From: Ornithinimicrobium cavernae
GTDB lineage: Bacteria > Actinomycetota > Actinomycetes > Actinomycetales > Dermatophilaceae
DNA length: 64,000 bases
Direction of reading: 5' to 3'
Assembly (NCBI RefSeq): GCF_003121625.1
Contig: NZ_QDDJ01000007.1
Coordinates: forward strand, 1 to 64,000
The notes under the pieces: model-generated
Database searches by the model: none
What the model was told of the DNA's origin: nothing
The model's input: only the letters and a program-made list of their open reading frames with translations
Position numbers and translations under genes: made by a program
Shown: positions 8,307-17,682 of the stretch, one piece after another
How the letters are laid out: each line of letters opens with the position of its first letter
How positions within the stretch are numbered: position 1 is the stretch's first letter

Positions 8307-8822
8307 CTACGCCGGGCGCACGGCCACCAGGTTCATCACCCGCTGCGAGAGCACCGTCTCGTCGTCCTGGTTGAGCAGCTCGCACCGGGTGACGAGCAGC
8401 CCGCGGTCCGGCTTGGACCGCGACAGCCTGGCCTCCAGCGTCTCGGTCCGCAGCCGGAGCGCGTCGCCGGGCCGCACCGGGCGCGGCCAGCGGACCTCAT
8501 CGACCCCGGGAGACGCCAGCGACCCGCACCGCGTCACGTAGTGGTCGGCGTAGAGCCGCATGAACACGCCCATGGTCTGGATCCCGCTGGCGATGAGGCC
8601 GGTGAACGGGCCGGTCGCGGCCCACTGCGGGTCCGTGTGCATGAGCTGGGGGTCGTAGCGGACGGCGAACTCGACGATCTGGTCCTCGGAGAGCGTGATC
8701 GTGCCGTACTCGCGCACGTCGCCCACGGTGTAGTCCTCGAACCAGCGGTCGGTGGTCGGTGTCGGGAAGTCCTCCCGCAAGGGCTGGGTGCTGCTCCACG
8801 GATCTGTCGTCACCCAGGACAT
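8307..8822 (-). CDS. MaoC-like (R)-hydratase family protein
   Basis: 171 residues, one hot-dog fold of the MaoC/PaaZ-C type. Visible: RWFEDYTVGDVREYGTITLSEDQIVEFA at the N-terminus, then YDPQLMHTDP, where the catalytic Asp/His pair of (R)-specific enoyl hydratases sits, then GLIASGIQTM and VRWPRPVRPGDAL. It would hydrate an enoyl-CoA or an analogous unsaturated thioester. It is a single-gene unit with no fatty-acid genes alongside, so the pathway is unknown. Confidence 0.85.
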   Translation of the reverse strand: MSWVTTDPWSSTQPLREDFPTPTTDRWFEDYTVGDVREYGTITLSEDQIVEFAVRYDPQLMHTDPQWAATGPFTGLIASGIQTMGVFMRLYADHYVTRCGSLASPGVDEVRWPRPVRPGDALRLRTETLEARLSRSKPDRGLLVTRCELLNQDDETVLSQRVMNLVAVRPA

Positions 8823-8875
8823 GGTGCCCGACCCGGGTGTCTTCCGCGCGCGCTCGGCCCCTGGGGGCAGGCTAC

Positions 8876-9310
8876 TCAGCCGCGGCTGACGGTGACCGAC
8901 GCCGGGCGGTCCCCGACGAAGGCCACGGTCACGCGGCCGCCGTCCACCGCATACGCGGCGTGGTCCGAGGACGCCTCAGCCGGCTCACCGAGCAGACCTG
9001 TCACGTCCTCGCGCGCCGCCGCAGCGATGTCCAGGCCTGTGATCAGCTCCGCCGGGCGGGGGTACGGGTAGTAGTCACCCTCCCGCTGCGCGAACACCGT
9101 GACGGTGTCGAGGGCCCCGTCCCGGAACCTCAGCAGGACCCCCTCCATGATGTTGGCGATGTCGATCCGGACCACACCGTCGTCCCCGGTGACGGGCGCG
9201 TCCTCGATGAAGTGCGGGTCCCTGGTCAGGATCGCGAACACCCTGCGGTCCCGGGTCCCGGCACCGAGCGCCGCCACGTGGCTGGTGATCTCACCGCTCA
9301 GCTCGACCAT
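8876..9310 (-). CDS. Conserved hypothetical protein, function unknown
   Basis: 144 residues from the ATG at 9310, which is preceded by GGAGGAG at 9-nt spacing; an upstream in-frame ATG at 9385 lacks such a site. The frame extends further into the tRNA gene, which is clearly artefactual. The protein is acidic, with MVELSGEITSHVAALGAGTRDRR at its start, an IDIANIMEGVLLRFRDGAL segment resembling a beta-strand-rich domain, and a C-terminal DHAAYAVDGGRVTVAFVGDRP. I recognise no family or catalytic motif. It is monocistronic, downstream of tRNA-Leu on the same strand. Confidence 0.6.
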   Translation of the reverse strand: MVELSGEITSHVAALGAGTRDRRVFAILTRDPHFIEDAPVTGDDGVVRIDIANIMEGVLLRFRDGALDTVTVFAQREGDYYPYPRPAELITGLDIAAAAREDVTGLLGEPAEASSDHAAYAVDGGRVTVAFVGDRPASVTVSRG

Positions 9311-9429
9311 GCCGACCAACTCCTCCACTACCCGGTCTCCGGACGCCCATCCTGTCAGCCGTCCACGGGAGGTGAGTGACGGCATACCGGCCGGAGCCAG
9401 GGAGGGAGAGTTCCCTGTGGGAAACAAGA

Positions 9430-9458
9430 ACTCCCGGCCAGATGCTCTGACCGGGAGT
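9430..9458 (-). terminator. Intrinsic terminator of tRNA-Leu
   Basis: ACTCCCGG (minus strand, 9458-9451) pairs with CCGGGAGT (9437-9430) and is followed on the minus strand by TCTTGTTT. It lies 11 bp beyond the tRNA 3' end, in the expected position for a Rho-independent terminator. Confidence 0.8.
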
Positions 9459-9468
9459 CTTCTCAATG

Positions 9469-9552
9469 TGCGCGAGGGGGGAGTTGAACCCCCACGCCCT
9501 TTCGGGCACACGGACCTGAACCGTGCGCGTCTGCCTATTCCGCCACTCGCGC
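9469..9552 (-). tRNA. tRNA-Leu (anticodon CAG)
   Basis: On the minus strand the acceptor stem GCGCGAG (from 9552) pairs perfectly with CTCGCGC (to 9470), with discriminator A at 9469 and no encoded CCA. The anticodon stem CACGG/CCGTG encloses TTCAGGT, giving anticodon CAG for CUG, the dominant Leu codon in this DNA. The long variable arm (TGCCCGAAAGGGCG) confirms the class II Leu type, and the T-arm GGGGGTTCAACTCCCCC is intact. A Leu-CAG tRNA in this position next to fhaA matches my recollection of mycobacterial leuT. Confidence 0.95.
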
Positions 9553-9767
9553 GAGTGCCGAGCAAGATTAGCACGCGCTCACGGCAGATCCCGCATCGGT
9601 GCGGGCGTCACCAGACGGAACCTGCGCCGCCCCGCGCGCGTTGCCCCCAGCAACGTCCCGAGCAGCGCGCTTGCCGGGCGGAACGAGCTCACCCAAGTAC
9701 GATCGAAGAGGCCACCGGCCCATCCGGCGCTGCGCGCTGGGCGGGCACCGACAGCGAAGGGAGTGTC

Positions 9768-10787
9768 ATGGGAATCGTCGACCGCGTCGAGCGCGGGCTG
9801 GAGCGAGCGATCAAGGCGCCGTTCGCCAAGGTGTTCAAGGCAGAGGTCCAGCCCGTGGAGATCGCCGCGGCGATGCGGGGGGCGATGGACGAGCGGGCGG
9901 CCGTCCTCGGACCGGGCCGGACCATGGTGCCCAACGTGTTCACCGTCGAGCTGGCCACCACCGACTTCGAGCGCCTCTCCTCCTACGACACCGCGCTGAC
10001 CGACGAGCTGGTGGCCGCCGCGGAGGACCACGCCGATGCGCAGCGCTACACCCCGGCGGGCACCGTCGAGGTGCGCCTCATCTCCGACGACGAGCTGGAG
10101 ACCGGCATCTTCCGTGTCCGCCCGGCCAGCAAGAACTCCCGTCGACAGGGCCAGCGCCCACCGCAGCAGGCACCCCGCCAGCATGGTCGGGACAACCGCG
10201 GCGGTATGCCGCCCGGCCAGGTCCGCCCGCCGGCTCGGCAGGGCGGGGGTCCGGAGGACCGCGACGCGGCCTACCGGCCGCAGGGGCAGCCGTCTCAGCG
10301 CCCTCCGGCGGCTGCCGGCGGTCCCCGCCAGGCCCCTCCCGGTGTCGGTGCGGCCGCGGCCGTCGCCGCCCGGGCCGGTCAGCGCGACGCCAGCGGTCCG
10401 GCATACGCCCCTCCGGGGAGCCGGGGCCCCAGCACCCGGGAGTTCCCCGCCTCGCCCGGCCGGTCCCAGCGACCGGTGAGCGGCCGGGGCCCGCGACCCT
10501 GGCTCGACGTCAACGGCCGCGGGCACAGCCTGACCGCCGCCGTCACGGTCCTGGGGCGCGACGCCTCCGCCGACCTGGTGATCGACGACCCGGGCGTCTC
10601 CCGGCGCCACGCCGAGATCCGGATCACCCACGACGGGCCGCACCAGCAGGTCATCGTCCGCGACCTCGGCTCGACCAACGGCTCCTATCTCAACGGCGAC
10701 CAGGTCGGCACCGAGCAGCTCAGTGAGGGCGACCGGCTGACGGTCGGGTCCACCACGCTCATCTTCCACGCGGAAGGCGGGCGATGA
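9768..10787 (+). CDS. fhaA: FhaA: DUF3662 + FHA domain phosphothreonine-binding protein
   Basis: 339 residues; ATG 9768 follows GAAGGGAG. Residues 1-115 form the FhaA N-terminal domain (DUF3662): MGIVDRVERGLERAI, then AEVQPVEIAAAMRGAMD. Residues about 120-240 are a Pro/Gln/Gly-rich disordered linker. Residues about 250-335 are an FHA domain with VLGRDASADLVIDDPGVSRRHAEI and GSTNGSYLNG, carrying the Arg and Ser residues that bind phosphothreonine. FhaA is a substrate and partner of PknB and binds the lipid II flippase MviN in mycobacteria, restraining peptidoglycan synthesis at poles and septum. First gene of the fhaA-pknB operon, with a 4-bp overlap to fhaB. Confidence 0.95.
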   Translation: MGIVDRVERGLERAIKAPFAKVFKAEVQPVEIAAAMRGAMDERAAVLGPGRTMVPNVFTVELATTDFERLSSYDTALTDELVAAAEDHADAQRYTPAGTVEVRLISDDELETGIFRVRPASKNSRRQGQRPPQQAPRQHGRDNRGGMPPGQVRPPARQGGGPEDRDAAYRPQGQPSQRPPAAAGGPRQAPPGVGAAAAVAARAGQRDASGPAYAPPGSRGPSTREFPASPGRSQRPVSGRGPRPWLDVNGRGHSLTAAVTVLGRDASADLVIDDPGVSRRHAEIRITHDGPHQQVIVRDLGSTNGSYLNGDQVGTEQLSEGDRLTVGSTTLIFHAEGGR

Positions 10788-11251
10788 GCGAGCTGACCCT
10801 CAACATCATCCGGCTGGGGATCCTGGCGCTGCTGTGGGCCTTCGTGTTCAGCGTCGTGGGGGCGTTGCGTGGTGACCTCTACGGCACCCGGGTGCTGACC
10901 CGCAGCGGAGGACGCCCCGAGCGCGGGGCGGGCCGGGCACCGAGGGCCGCCCGTCGCGGTCCGCAGACGCTGGCCGTGGTCGCGGGGAGCCTCCGTGGCA
11001 CGACCGTCCCCCTCAACGAGGCCGGCCTGCTCATCGGGCGCAACCCCGAGTGCTCCCTGGTGCTGACCGACGACTACGCCTCGGGACGCCACCTGCGCCT
11101 CTACCTCGGGCCCGACGGCGTCTGGTACGCCGACGACCTGGACTCCACCAACGGCACCTTCATCAACAACCAGCGCATCGGGACCGGCCACCGGCTCGAG
11201 GTCGGCACCCAGATCCGGATCGGCCAGACCGTCCTCGAGCTGCAGCGGTAG
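10784..11251 (+). CDS. fhaB: FhaB (FipA): membrane FHA-domain protein
   Basis: 155 residues. One N-terminal transmembrane helix (IIRLGILALLWAFVFSVVGAL, residues 8-28), a short basic linker, and an FHA domain over about residues 65-150 with LLIGRNPECSLVLTDDYASGRHLRL and DSTNGTFINNQRI. In mycobacteria the homologue FipA is phosphorylated by the Ser/Thr kinases and links FtsZ and FtsQ during oxidative stress. It starts inside the fhaA stop (ATGA) and is followed by pstP after 5 bp, indicating translational coupling. Confidence 0.93.
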   Translation: MSELTLNIIRLGILALLWAFVFSVVGALRGDLYGTRVLTRSGGRPERGAGRAPRAARRGPQTLAVVAGSLRGTTVPLNEAGLLIGRNPECSLVLTDDYASGRHLRLYLGPDGVWYADDLDSTNGTFINNQRIGTGHRLEVGTQIRIGQTVLELQR

Positions 11252-11256
11252 TCGTC

Positions 11257-12711
11257 ATGTCGGTCGCGCTGCGCTATGCCGCCCGCTCCCACCTGGGCCT
11301 GGGCACCAAGAGCCGGAACGAGGACTCGGCGTATGCCGGGCCCGAGCTGCTCGTGCTCTGCGACGGCATGGGCGGTCACGCGGCCGGCGACGTCGCCAGC
11401 TCCCTGGTGGTCGGCGAGCTCGTCCACCTGGACGGTGAGAGCCACGGCGCGGACGACATGACCAGCGTCCTCGAGCGGGAGATGATCGGCGCCAACGACC
11501 GGCTGGCCGAGGTCGCCGAGGAGTCGCAGGCCACCGAGGGCATGGGCACCACCTGCATCGCGATGATGCGGTCCGGGTCCAAGCTGGCCGTCGCCAACAT
11601 CGGCGACTCCCGCGCCTACCTGCGCCGCGGCACCCGCATCACCCAGATCACCAAGGACCACTCCTTCGTGCAGCAGCTGCTCGACGAGGGACGGATCTCC
11701 GAGGAGGAGGCGCTGCACCACCCGCAGCGCTCCCTGGTGACCCGGGTCTTCACCGGCCGGCCCGACGACCGGCCCGACCTGTCCATGCGTGAGCTGCGCG
11801 TGGGGGACCGGCTCCTGCTGACCTCCGACGGCCTCACCGACTATGTCGCCGAGTCCACGGTCGCGGACCTGCTGCGCAGCGACGAGCCCGCGGGCAAGGT
11901 CGCTGACCAGCTGATCGCGATCTCCCTGCGCGCCTCGGCCCGTGACAACGTCACGGTCATCGTCGCCGACGTCGTCGAGCCCGGCGAGGGCACCACCGAG
12001 CCGCAGGTCGTCGGCGCCGCCAGCGAGCGCCGCGGCACCCAGCTGCTCGCGCCACAGACTCCCGCCGAGAAGGCCGCGGCCCTGTCGCGGACCGTCCACG
12101 GCACCGACCCCGGCCCGGAGCTGGCCGAGGAGACCGGCCACGGAGGGCTGGCGACCTGGCTGCGGCGCGGCCTGGTCCGCCTGGCGATCCTGGCGGTGGT
12201 CGCGGTCGGCGCGTGGGCGACCTACGACTGGTCCCAGCGCCAGTACTACGTCGGCGAGGCCAACGGCCACGTCACGATCTTCCGCGGTGTCAGCCAGGAC
12301 CTCGGCCCGCTCGTCCTCTCCGAGCCGGAGGAGGAGACCGACATCGACCTGGAGACCCTGCCCAGCCACTACCGCAACCGGGTGATCAACACCCTCACCG
12401 CCGACGACCGCGAGGACGCCGAGTCCATCGTCGCCGAGCTGCGCGGGCTGGCCCTGCCGCGGTGCGAGGACGTGCTGGAGGTCCCTGCCCTGCCGCTGCC
12501 CGGGGACGGGTCCCGCACCACCGGCCCGGACGACGCCGGGGCGACGGCCGGCCCCGACGACGCGCAGGCCACCACGGCAGGGCCGGACCGCGCGGGCGCC
12601 ACCGCGGGTCCCGATGACGCGGCGGTCACCTCCGGCGAACCCGACGACGCTGCCACTACCACCGCCCCGGGCGGGCAGCGGCTCCCGGCCCCCGTGGACT
12701 GTGTGCCGTGA
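11257..12711 (+). CDS. pstP: PstP: PP2C-type Ser/Thr phosphatase, membrane-anchored
   Basis: 484 residues from ATG 11257 (the frame is open far upstream). The catalytic PPM domain covers about residues 1-240: KSRNED, the metal-binding LCDGMGGHAAGD, IGDSRAYL, TSDGLTDYV and RDNVTVIVADV. A transmembrane helix (LVRLAILAVVAVGAWATYDW) lies near 310-330. The extracytoplasmic part ends in a Thr/Ala-rich tail with imperfect GPDDA repeats from about residue 425 and the final cysteine-containing VDCVP. It dephosphorylates PknB and its targets, reversing kinase signals for growth and division. Overlaps rodA by 4 bp (GTGA). Confidence 0.93.
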   Translation: MSVALRYAARSHLGLGTKSRNEDSAYAGPELLVLCDGMGGHAAGDVASSLVVGELVHLDGESHGADDMTSVLEREMIGANDRLAEVAEESQATEGMGTTCIAMMRSGSKLAVANIGDSRAYLRRGTRITQITKDHSFVQQLLDEGRISEEEALHHPQRSLVTRVFTGRPDDRPDLSMRELRVGDRLLLTSDGLTDYVAESTVADLLRSDEPAGKVADQLIAISLRASARDNVTVIVADVVEPGEGTTEPQVVGAASERRGTQLLAPQTPAEKAAALSRTVHGTDPGPELAEETGHGGLATWLRRGLVRLAILAVVAVGAWATYDWSQRQYYVGEANGHVTIFRGVSQDLGPLVLSEPEEETDIDLETLPSHYRNRVINTLTADDREDAESIVAELRGLALPRCEDVLEVPALPLPGDGSRTTGPDDAGATAGPDDAQATTAGPDRAGATAGPDDAAVTSGEPDDAATTTAPGGQRLPAPVDCVP

Positions 12712-14093
12712 CCACGATCACCACCTTCCGGCCGCGCACGGGGCGGACGACCGAGCTGATCCTGCTCGTGTTCGCCATCGGCATCGTCATGCTGGCCTAC
12801 GTCAACGTGGGGCTGGCCGTGCGCGGGGAGGTCCCCGCCAACCTGCTGACGACCGGCGGCATCTTCCTGGCCGTCACGGTCGGGTTCCACCTGGTGCTGC
12901 GCTGGCGGGCCAGGTATGCCGACCCGCTCCTTCTGCCCATCGCCACCCTGCTCAACGGGCTGGGTCTGGTGATGATCCTGCGTCTGGACTACGCCGCCGG
13001 GCGGGAGATGGGCAGCCTCGTGGCCGGGCGGCAGGTCATGTGGAGCGCGCTGGGCATCATCCTGGCCGCCGTCGTGCTCTTCGTCATCCGCGACCACCGG
13101 GTGCTGCGGCGCTACACCTACATCGCGATGGTCGCCGGCTTCGTCCTGCTGCTGATGCCGATGCTGCCGCTGATCGGCCACGAGGAGAACGGCTCGCGGC
13201 TGTGGATCCGGATCGCCGGGTTCAGTTTCCAGCCAGGTGAGGTTGCCAAGATCGCGCTCACTGTGTTCTTTGCCGGCTACCTGGTCGCCACGCGCGACGC
13301 GCTCTCCCTCGTCGGGCGCCGCTTCCTGGGGCTGCAGCTGCCCCGCGGCCGTGACCTCGGCCCGATCCTGGCCGCCTGGGGACTGTCCATCATGATCCTG
13401 GTCGCGCAGCGCGACCTGGGCTCCTCGCTGCTCTTCTTCGGCCTGTTCGTCGCGATGCTCTACGTCGCGACCGAGCGGGTGAGCTGGATCATCATCGGCC
13501 TCTCGCTCTTCTGCGCCGGTGCCTACGTGGCCTTCCGGCTGTTCGCCCACGTGCAGACCCGCGTCAACCTCTGGCTCGACCCGTTCGACCCGACGGCCTC
13601 CTCCGACCAGGTCGCCAAGGGCCTGATGGGGATGGGTCACGGCGGGCTCTTCGGCACGGGGCTCGGCGAGGGCTTCCCGCACCTGACCTACTTCGCCAAC
13701 AGCGACTACATCTTCGCCAGCTTCGCCGAGGAGCTCGGGCTGATCGGTGTCTTCGCGATGCTCATGCTCTACGCGCTGCTCGTCGAGCGCGGTCTGCGCA
13801 CCGCCATCGGCGCCCGCGAGGGCTTCGGCAAGCTCCTCGCGGCGGGCCTGGCGTTCTCGATCGGGCTGCAGATCTTCGTGGTCGTCGGCGGCCTGACCCG
13901 GGTGATCCCGTTGACCGGCCTGACCACCCCGTTCCTGTCGGCCGGCGGCTCGTCCCTCATCGCCAACTGGATCATCGTCGCCCTGCTGCTGCGGATCAGC
14001 GACCACGCGCGCCGGCCCGTCGCCGAGCGGGTCACCGACGAGGTGCAGCCCGCGGTGGGCGCGACGGCACCGCAACCGGGAGGTGGCCGGTGA
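12708..14093 (+). CDS. rodA: RodA/FtsW-family SEDS peptidoglycan glycosyltransferase
   Basis: 461 residues, polytopic, with about ten hydrophobic helices (for example LILLVFAIGIVMLAYVNVGL and YTYIAMVAGFVLLLMPML). Typical SEDS motifs are GFSFQPGEVAKIAL, AQRDLGSSLLFFG, NLWLDPFDP, FGTGLGEGFPHLTYFANSDYIFA (split here by its helices) and LTGLTTPFLSAGGSS. It polymerises lipid II during elongation together with the class B PBP encoded next to it. It starts with GTG inside the pstP stop and overlaps pbpA by 4 bp, so the glycosyltransferase and transpeptidase are made together. Confidence 0.95.
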   Translation: MTTITTFRPRTGRTTELILLVFAIGIVMLAYVNVGLAVRGEVPANLLTTGGIFLAVTVGFHLVLRWRARYADPLLLPIATLLNGLGLVMILRLDYAAGREMGSLVAGRQVMWSALGIILAAVVLFVIRDHRVLRRYTYIAMVAGFVLLLMPMLPLIGHEENGSRLWIRIAGFSFQPGEVAKIALTVFFAGYLVATRDALSLVGRRFLGLQLPRGRDLGPILAAWGLSIMILVAQRDLGSSLLFFGLFVAMLYVATERVSWIIIGLSLFCAGAYVAFRLFAHVQTRVNLWLDPFDPTASSDQVAKGLMGMGHGGLFGTGLGEGFPHLTYFANSDYIFASFAEELGLIGVFAMLMLYALLVERGLRTAIGAREGFGKLLAAGLAFSIGLQIFVVVGGLTRVIPLTGLTTPFLSAGGSSLIANWIIVALLLRISDHARRPVAERVTDEVQPAVGATAPQPGGGR

Positions 14094-15547
14094 ACTCCCC
14101 CATCCGCAAGCTGGCCGTGGTCGTCTCCCTGATGTTCGCCGCGCTGCTGGTCGCCACGACCTGGATCCAGTTCTTCCAGGCCGAGACCCTGCGCGAGACC
14201 GCCGGCAACCGGAGGACCCTGCTGCAGGAGTACGGTCGCGACCGCGGCGCCATCCTGGTCCAGGGCACCCCGATCGCGGAGTCGGAGCCGACAGACAACG
14301 ACCTGCGGTGGATCCGCACCTACAGCCAGGGTCGGCGCTACGCGCACGTCTCGGGCTACTACTCCTTCACCTACGGCGCCGGGCTCGGGCTGGAGCGCTC
14401 CGCCAACGCCCTGCTCGCCGGGTCGGACAGCTCCCTGTTCTACCGCCGCCTGCCCGACCTGCTGACCGGTCGGGAGCCCACCGGCGCCACCCTCGAGCTG
14501 ACCATCGACCCCACCATCCAGCAGGCCGCGGACGAGGCGCTCGGTGACCGGCGCGGCGCGGTCGTGGCCCTCGACCCCTCCACCGGCGCCATCCTGGCCA
14601 TGGTCAGCCACCCGACCTACGACCCGAACCGTCTGGCCTCGCACAACCTGAGCGCCGTCCAGGAGTCCTACGAGGAGCTCGCTGCGGACGACTCCCGGCC
14701 GATGACCAACCGAGCGATCGCCGGCGACCTCTACCCTCCCGGCTCGGTGTTCAAGCTGGTCGTTGCCGCCACCGCTCTCGAGTCCAACCAGTTCGACCCG
14801 GACTCCGAGCTGCCGTCCCCGCTGCGCTACACCCTGCCGGGCACGGAGACGTCCATCCCCAACTTCGGCGGCTCCTCGTGCAGCGGTGGTGACACCACGA
14901 CGCTGTTCGACTCCGTGCGGGTGTCCTGCAACACCTCGTTCGCGTGGCTCGCCGGTGAGCTCGGCGCCGAGGCCCTCAACGCGCAGGCCGAGGAGTTCGG
15001 CTTCGGACAGTCCCTGCAGGTGCCCCTGCCGGTGACCCCGAGCAGCTACCCGGTCGGTGCCGACGACGCCCAGGTCGGCCTCACCGGCATCGGGCAGTAT
15101 GACGTGCGCGTCACCCCCCTGCAGGTCGCCATGGTGTCCGCGGGCATCGCCAACAACGGACAGGTGATGACCCCCTACCTCATCGAGACCGTGCGCGACA
15201 AGGACCTCTCCGAGATCGACACCACCACGGCGCAGGAGTTCAACGACGCGATCAGCGAGTCCACGGCCGAGGAGCTGACCGAGATGATGGTCGCGGTCGT
15301 CGAGGACGGGTCGGGCTACCGCGCAGCGGTTCCCGGTGTGCAGGTCGCCGGCAAGACCGGGACCGCGGAGTACGGCTCCAGCGGCGCCGCGCACGCATGG
15401 TTCACTGGATTCGCGCCCGCGGACGACCCGCAGATCGCGGTGGCCGTGGTCGTGGAGAGCGCGACCGATGACTGGACCGGTGAGACCGGCGGCGTCGTCG
15501 CGGCACCGATCGCCCGGGCCGTCCTGGAGTCAGGAGTGAACCGATGA
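14090..15547 (+). CDS. pbpA: PbpA: class B penicillin-binding transpeptidase
   Basis: 485 residues, one N-terminal membrane anchor (LAVVVSLMFAALLVATTWI). The transpeptidase domain holds the catalytic SVFK (S219, K222), the SCN motif (S279-N281) and KTG (422-424). The pedestal region of residues 35-130 includes YGRDRGAIL, a class B signature. It cross-links peptidoglycan and partners with RodA; in mycobacteria PbpA is a PknB substrate required at the septum. It sits between rodA and pknB with 4-bp overlaps on both sides. Confidence 0.95.
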   Translation: MNSPIRKLAVVVSLMFAALLVATTWIQFFQAETLRETAGNRRTLLQEYGRDRGAILVQGTPIAESEPTDNDLRWIRTYSQGRRYAHVSGYYSFTYGAGLGLERSANALLAGSDSSLFYRRLPDLLTGREPTGATLELTIDPTIQQAADEALGDRRGAVVALDPSTGAILAMVSHPTYDPNRLASHNLSAVQESYEELAADDSRPMTNRAIAGDLYPPGSVFKLVVAATALESNQFDPDSELPSPLRYTLPGTETSIPNFGGSSCSGGDTTTLFDSVRVSCNTSFAWLAGELGAEALNAQAEEFGFGQSLQVPLPVTPSSYPVGADDAQVGLTGIGQYDVRVTPLQVAMVSAGIANNGQVMTPYLIETVRDKDLSEIDTTTAQEFNDAISESTAEELTEMMVAVVEDGSGYRAAVPGVQVAGKTGTAEYGSSGAAHAWFTGFAPADDPQIAVAVVVESATDDWTGETGGVVAAPIARAVLESGVNR

Positions 15548-17598
15548 GCGAGGAGCAGCTGGTCCTCGGAGGACGCTACGAGGTCGGTGAGCTGATCGGC
15601 CGCGGCGGGATGGCCGAGGTGCACAAGGGCCACGACCTGCGGCTCGGGCGCACGGTCGCCATCAAGATCCTGCGGACCGACCTGGCGCGCGACACCTCCT
15701 TCCTGGCACGGTTCCGCCGGGAGGCGCAGTCGGCGGCCGGGTTGAACCACCCCTCCATCGTCGCCGTCTACGACTCGGGCGAGCAGGAGATGCGCGAGAG
15801 CGGCGGCGCCCCGGTGTCAGTGCCCTACATCGTGATGGAGCTGGTCGAGGGCCACACCCTGCGCGAGATCCTCAACACCGAGAAGGTGCTGGACCCAGAC
15901 GAGGCGGCCCGGGTGACCGCCGCCGTGCTGTCGGCGCTGGCCTACTCGCACGAGCGGGGTCTGGTGCACCGCGACATCAAACCGGCGAACGTCATGGTGA
16001 CCCGGGGCGGTGCCATCAAGGTGATGGACTTCGGCATCGCCCGCGCGCTGGCGGACACCGCCGCCACGATGACCCAGACCCAGTCGGTGCTGGGCACCGC
16101 CCGCTACCTGTCGCCGGAGCAGGCCCAGGGCGAGGACGTCGACGCCCGCTCCGACCTCTACTCCACCGGGTGCCTGCTCTATGAGCTGCTGACCGGCCGC
16201 ACCCCGTTCATCGGCGACCCGGTGTCGCTGGTCTACCAGCACCTGGGTGAGCAGGCCAAGGCACCGTCCGACTACCAGCACGACCTGTCCGAGGCGCTCG
16301 ACGCCATCACGCTGCACGCCCTGCGCAAGGGACCCCACGAGCGCTACCAGGACGCCGCGGAGTTCCGCCACGATCTGCTCGCGGCCCGCGCCGGCGACCC
16401 GATCAGCCCCGCGGCCCTCGCGTCCCTGGTCGCCGTGTCGGGGTCCGCCGCCGCTCTCGGCGGTGGAGTCGCCTCGAGCGCCGGCTTCGAGACCGAGCCG
16501 CACCCGGCACCGGGGATGGTCACCTCCCAGGGCCGGCCAGGGGGGCAACCACCTCCCCGACCGGCACCGATCCTGCCGCTGGACGACCCGGCATACGACG
16601 ACGGCTATGAGCGCACCGACGAGATCCCGGTGCGCGAGCAACGGCACGCCGGCGGCTGGCTGGTGCTGACCGTGCTCGCGCTCCTGGCCCTGGCCGGCAT
16701 CGGCTGGGTGGTCTACCAGACCCTGGGCCCCGGTGAGCAGGAGCAGACCGTGATGGTGTCGGTGCCGCACGTCATCGGGCAGACCGAGGCGGACGCCGAG
16801 CGCATCATCGAGGACGCCAACCTGCGGCTGGCCGAGCCCCAGCTCGTCTCCGACGCGCAGGCCGCGGGCACGGTCATCGACCAGGACCCGGTCGCGAACC
16901 GGCAGGTCGAGGAGTTCAGCGAGGTGACGCTGACCATCTCCAGCGGGCCGGACTCGATCACCGTCCCCAACGTGTCCGGTGCCGACGAGAGCTCGGCGCG
17001 CGCGCAGATCGAGGGCGTCGGACTGACCGTCGCGGACGAGGTCGAGGAGGAGGACAACCCGGCCTTCGACAAGGGGATCGTCATCAGCACCGACCCCGAG
17101 GCGGGGAACGACCAACCGCGGGATGACCCCGTGACGCTCATCGTGGCCAGCGGCATGACCGAGATGCCCGACGTGGAGGGCAAGGACCAGTTCGACGCGA
17201 TGGTCGACCTGCAGAAGGCCCGGCTCAACACCAACGTCACCCGGGAGACCGAGGAGCGCAGTGACGTCGAGGAGGGCACCGTCCTGAGCCAGTCCATCGA
17301 GGCCGGAACCATCGTCGACTACGACGAGGAGATCACGCTCGTCATCGCGACCGCACCGCCGGAGATCATCACGCAGACCGAGACGGTCACGGCCACGACC
17401 ACGCCGACGGACGACCCCACCGAGACGGACGACCCGACGGAGACGGACGACCCCACGGAGACCGACGACCCCACGGAGACCGACGACCCGAGCCTGCCCC
17501 CCGGCGGGGTCCCCGGGCCGCCGAAGCCCACGGGACCGCCCACGGACAACCCGCCCGACCCACCAGACGAGGGCGCGGCGCCCACGACGCGCCCCTGA
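15544..17598 (+). CDS. pknB: PknB: PASTA-domain transmembrane Ser/Thr kinase
   Basis: 684 residues. Kinase domain residues about 11-280: glycine loop GRGGMAE, catalytic Lys in VAIK (K41), HRDIKPAN (D144), DFG (D162), and activation loop [19 protein letters not shown] with the expected Thr pair. The juxtamembrane linker to 365 is Pro-rich, the transmembrane helix is 370-393, and three PASTA repeats follow to about 608 (mycobacterial PknB has four). A low-complexity Thr/Glu/Asp tail with DDPTET repeats and a Pro-rich end completes it. It senses muropeptides or lipid II and controls growth. No second kinase (pknA) is present in this operon. Confidence 0.95.
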   Translation: MSEEQLVLGGRYEVGELIGRGGMAEVHKGHDLRLGRTVAIKILRTDLARDTSFLARFRREAQSAAGLNHPSIVAVYDSGEQEMRESGGAPVSVPYIVMELVEGHTLREILNTEKVLDPDEAARVTAAVLSALAYSHERGLVHRDIKPANVMVTRGGAIKVMDFGIARALADTAATMTQTQSVLGTARYLSPEQAQGEDVDARSDLYSTGCLLYELLTGRTPFIGDPVSLVYQHLGEQAKAPSDYQHDLSEALDAITLHALRKGPHERYQDAAEFRHDLLAARAGDPISPAALASLVAVSGSAAALGGGVASSAGFETEPHPAPGMVTSQGRPGGQPPPRPAPILPLDDPAYDDGYERTDEIPVREQRHAGGWLVLTVLALLALAGIGWVVYQTLGPGEQEQTVMVSVPHVIGQTEADAERIIEDANLRLAEPQLVSDAQAAGTVIDQDPVANRQVEEFSEVTLTISSGPDSITVPNVSGADESSARAQIEGVGLTVADEVEEEDNPAFDKGIVISTDPEAGNDQPRDDPVTLIVASGMTEMPDVEGKDQFDAMVDLQKARLNTNVTRETEERSDVEEGTVLSQSIEAGTIVDYDEEITLVIATAPPEIITQTETVTATTTPTDDPTETDDPTETDDPTETDDPTETDDPSLPPGGVPGPPKPTGPPTDNPPDPPDEGAAPTTRP
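17410..17490 (+). repeat. 18-bp coding tandem repeat in the pknB tail
   Basis: Four copies of an 18-bp unit (GACGACCCCACCGAGACG and close variants) plus a partial fifth encode DDPTET repeats in the extracytoplasmic tail of PknB. Copies differ at third positions only. The Thr-rich acidic repeat resembles a wall-spanning, possibly O-mannosylated, spacer. Confidence 0.85.
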
Positions 17599-17682
17599 CC
17601 GACCACCCCACCCCCATCCCGACCGGGCGCACCGTGACCCGAGATCCGGGCCCACCGAGCGCACGGCGGACCGCAGACCCGC

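Noticed and set aside
9311-9574. N-terminal extension of the 8876-9310 gene
   Set aside because: It runs through the tRNA-Leu gene and its terminator; the Shine-Dalgarno-supported ATG is at 9310.
12369-14075. Long reading frame opposite rodA
   Set aside because: It is a GC-rich shadow with His/Gln/Asp-rich nonsense composition; rodA on the other strand has clear SEDS motifs.
15817-17664. Long minus-strand frame opposite pknB
   Set aside because: Shadow of the kinase gene: Arg/Gly/Val-rich, no recognisable domain.
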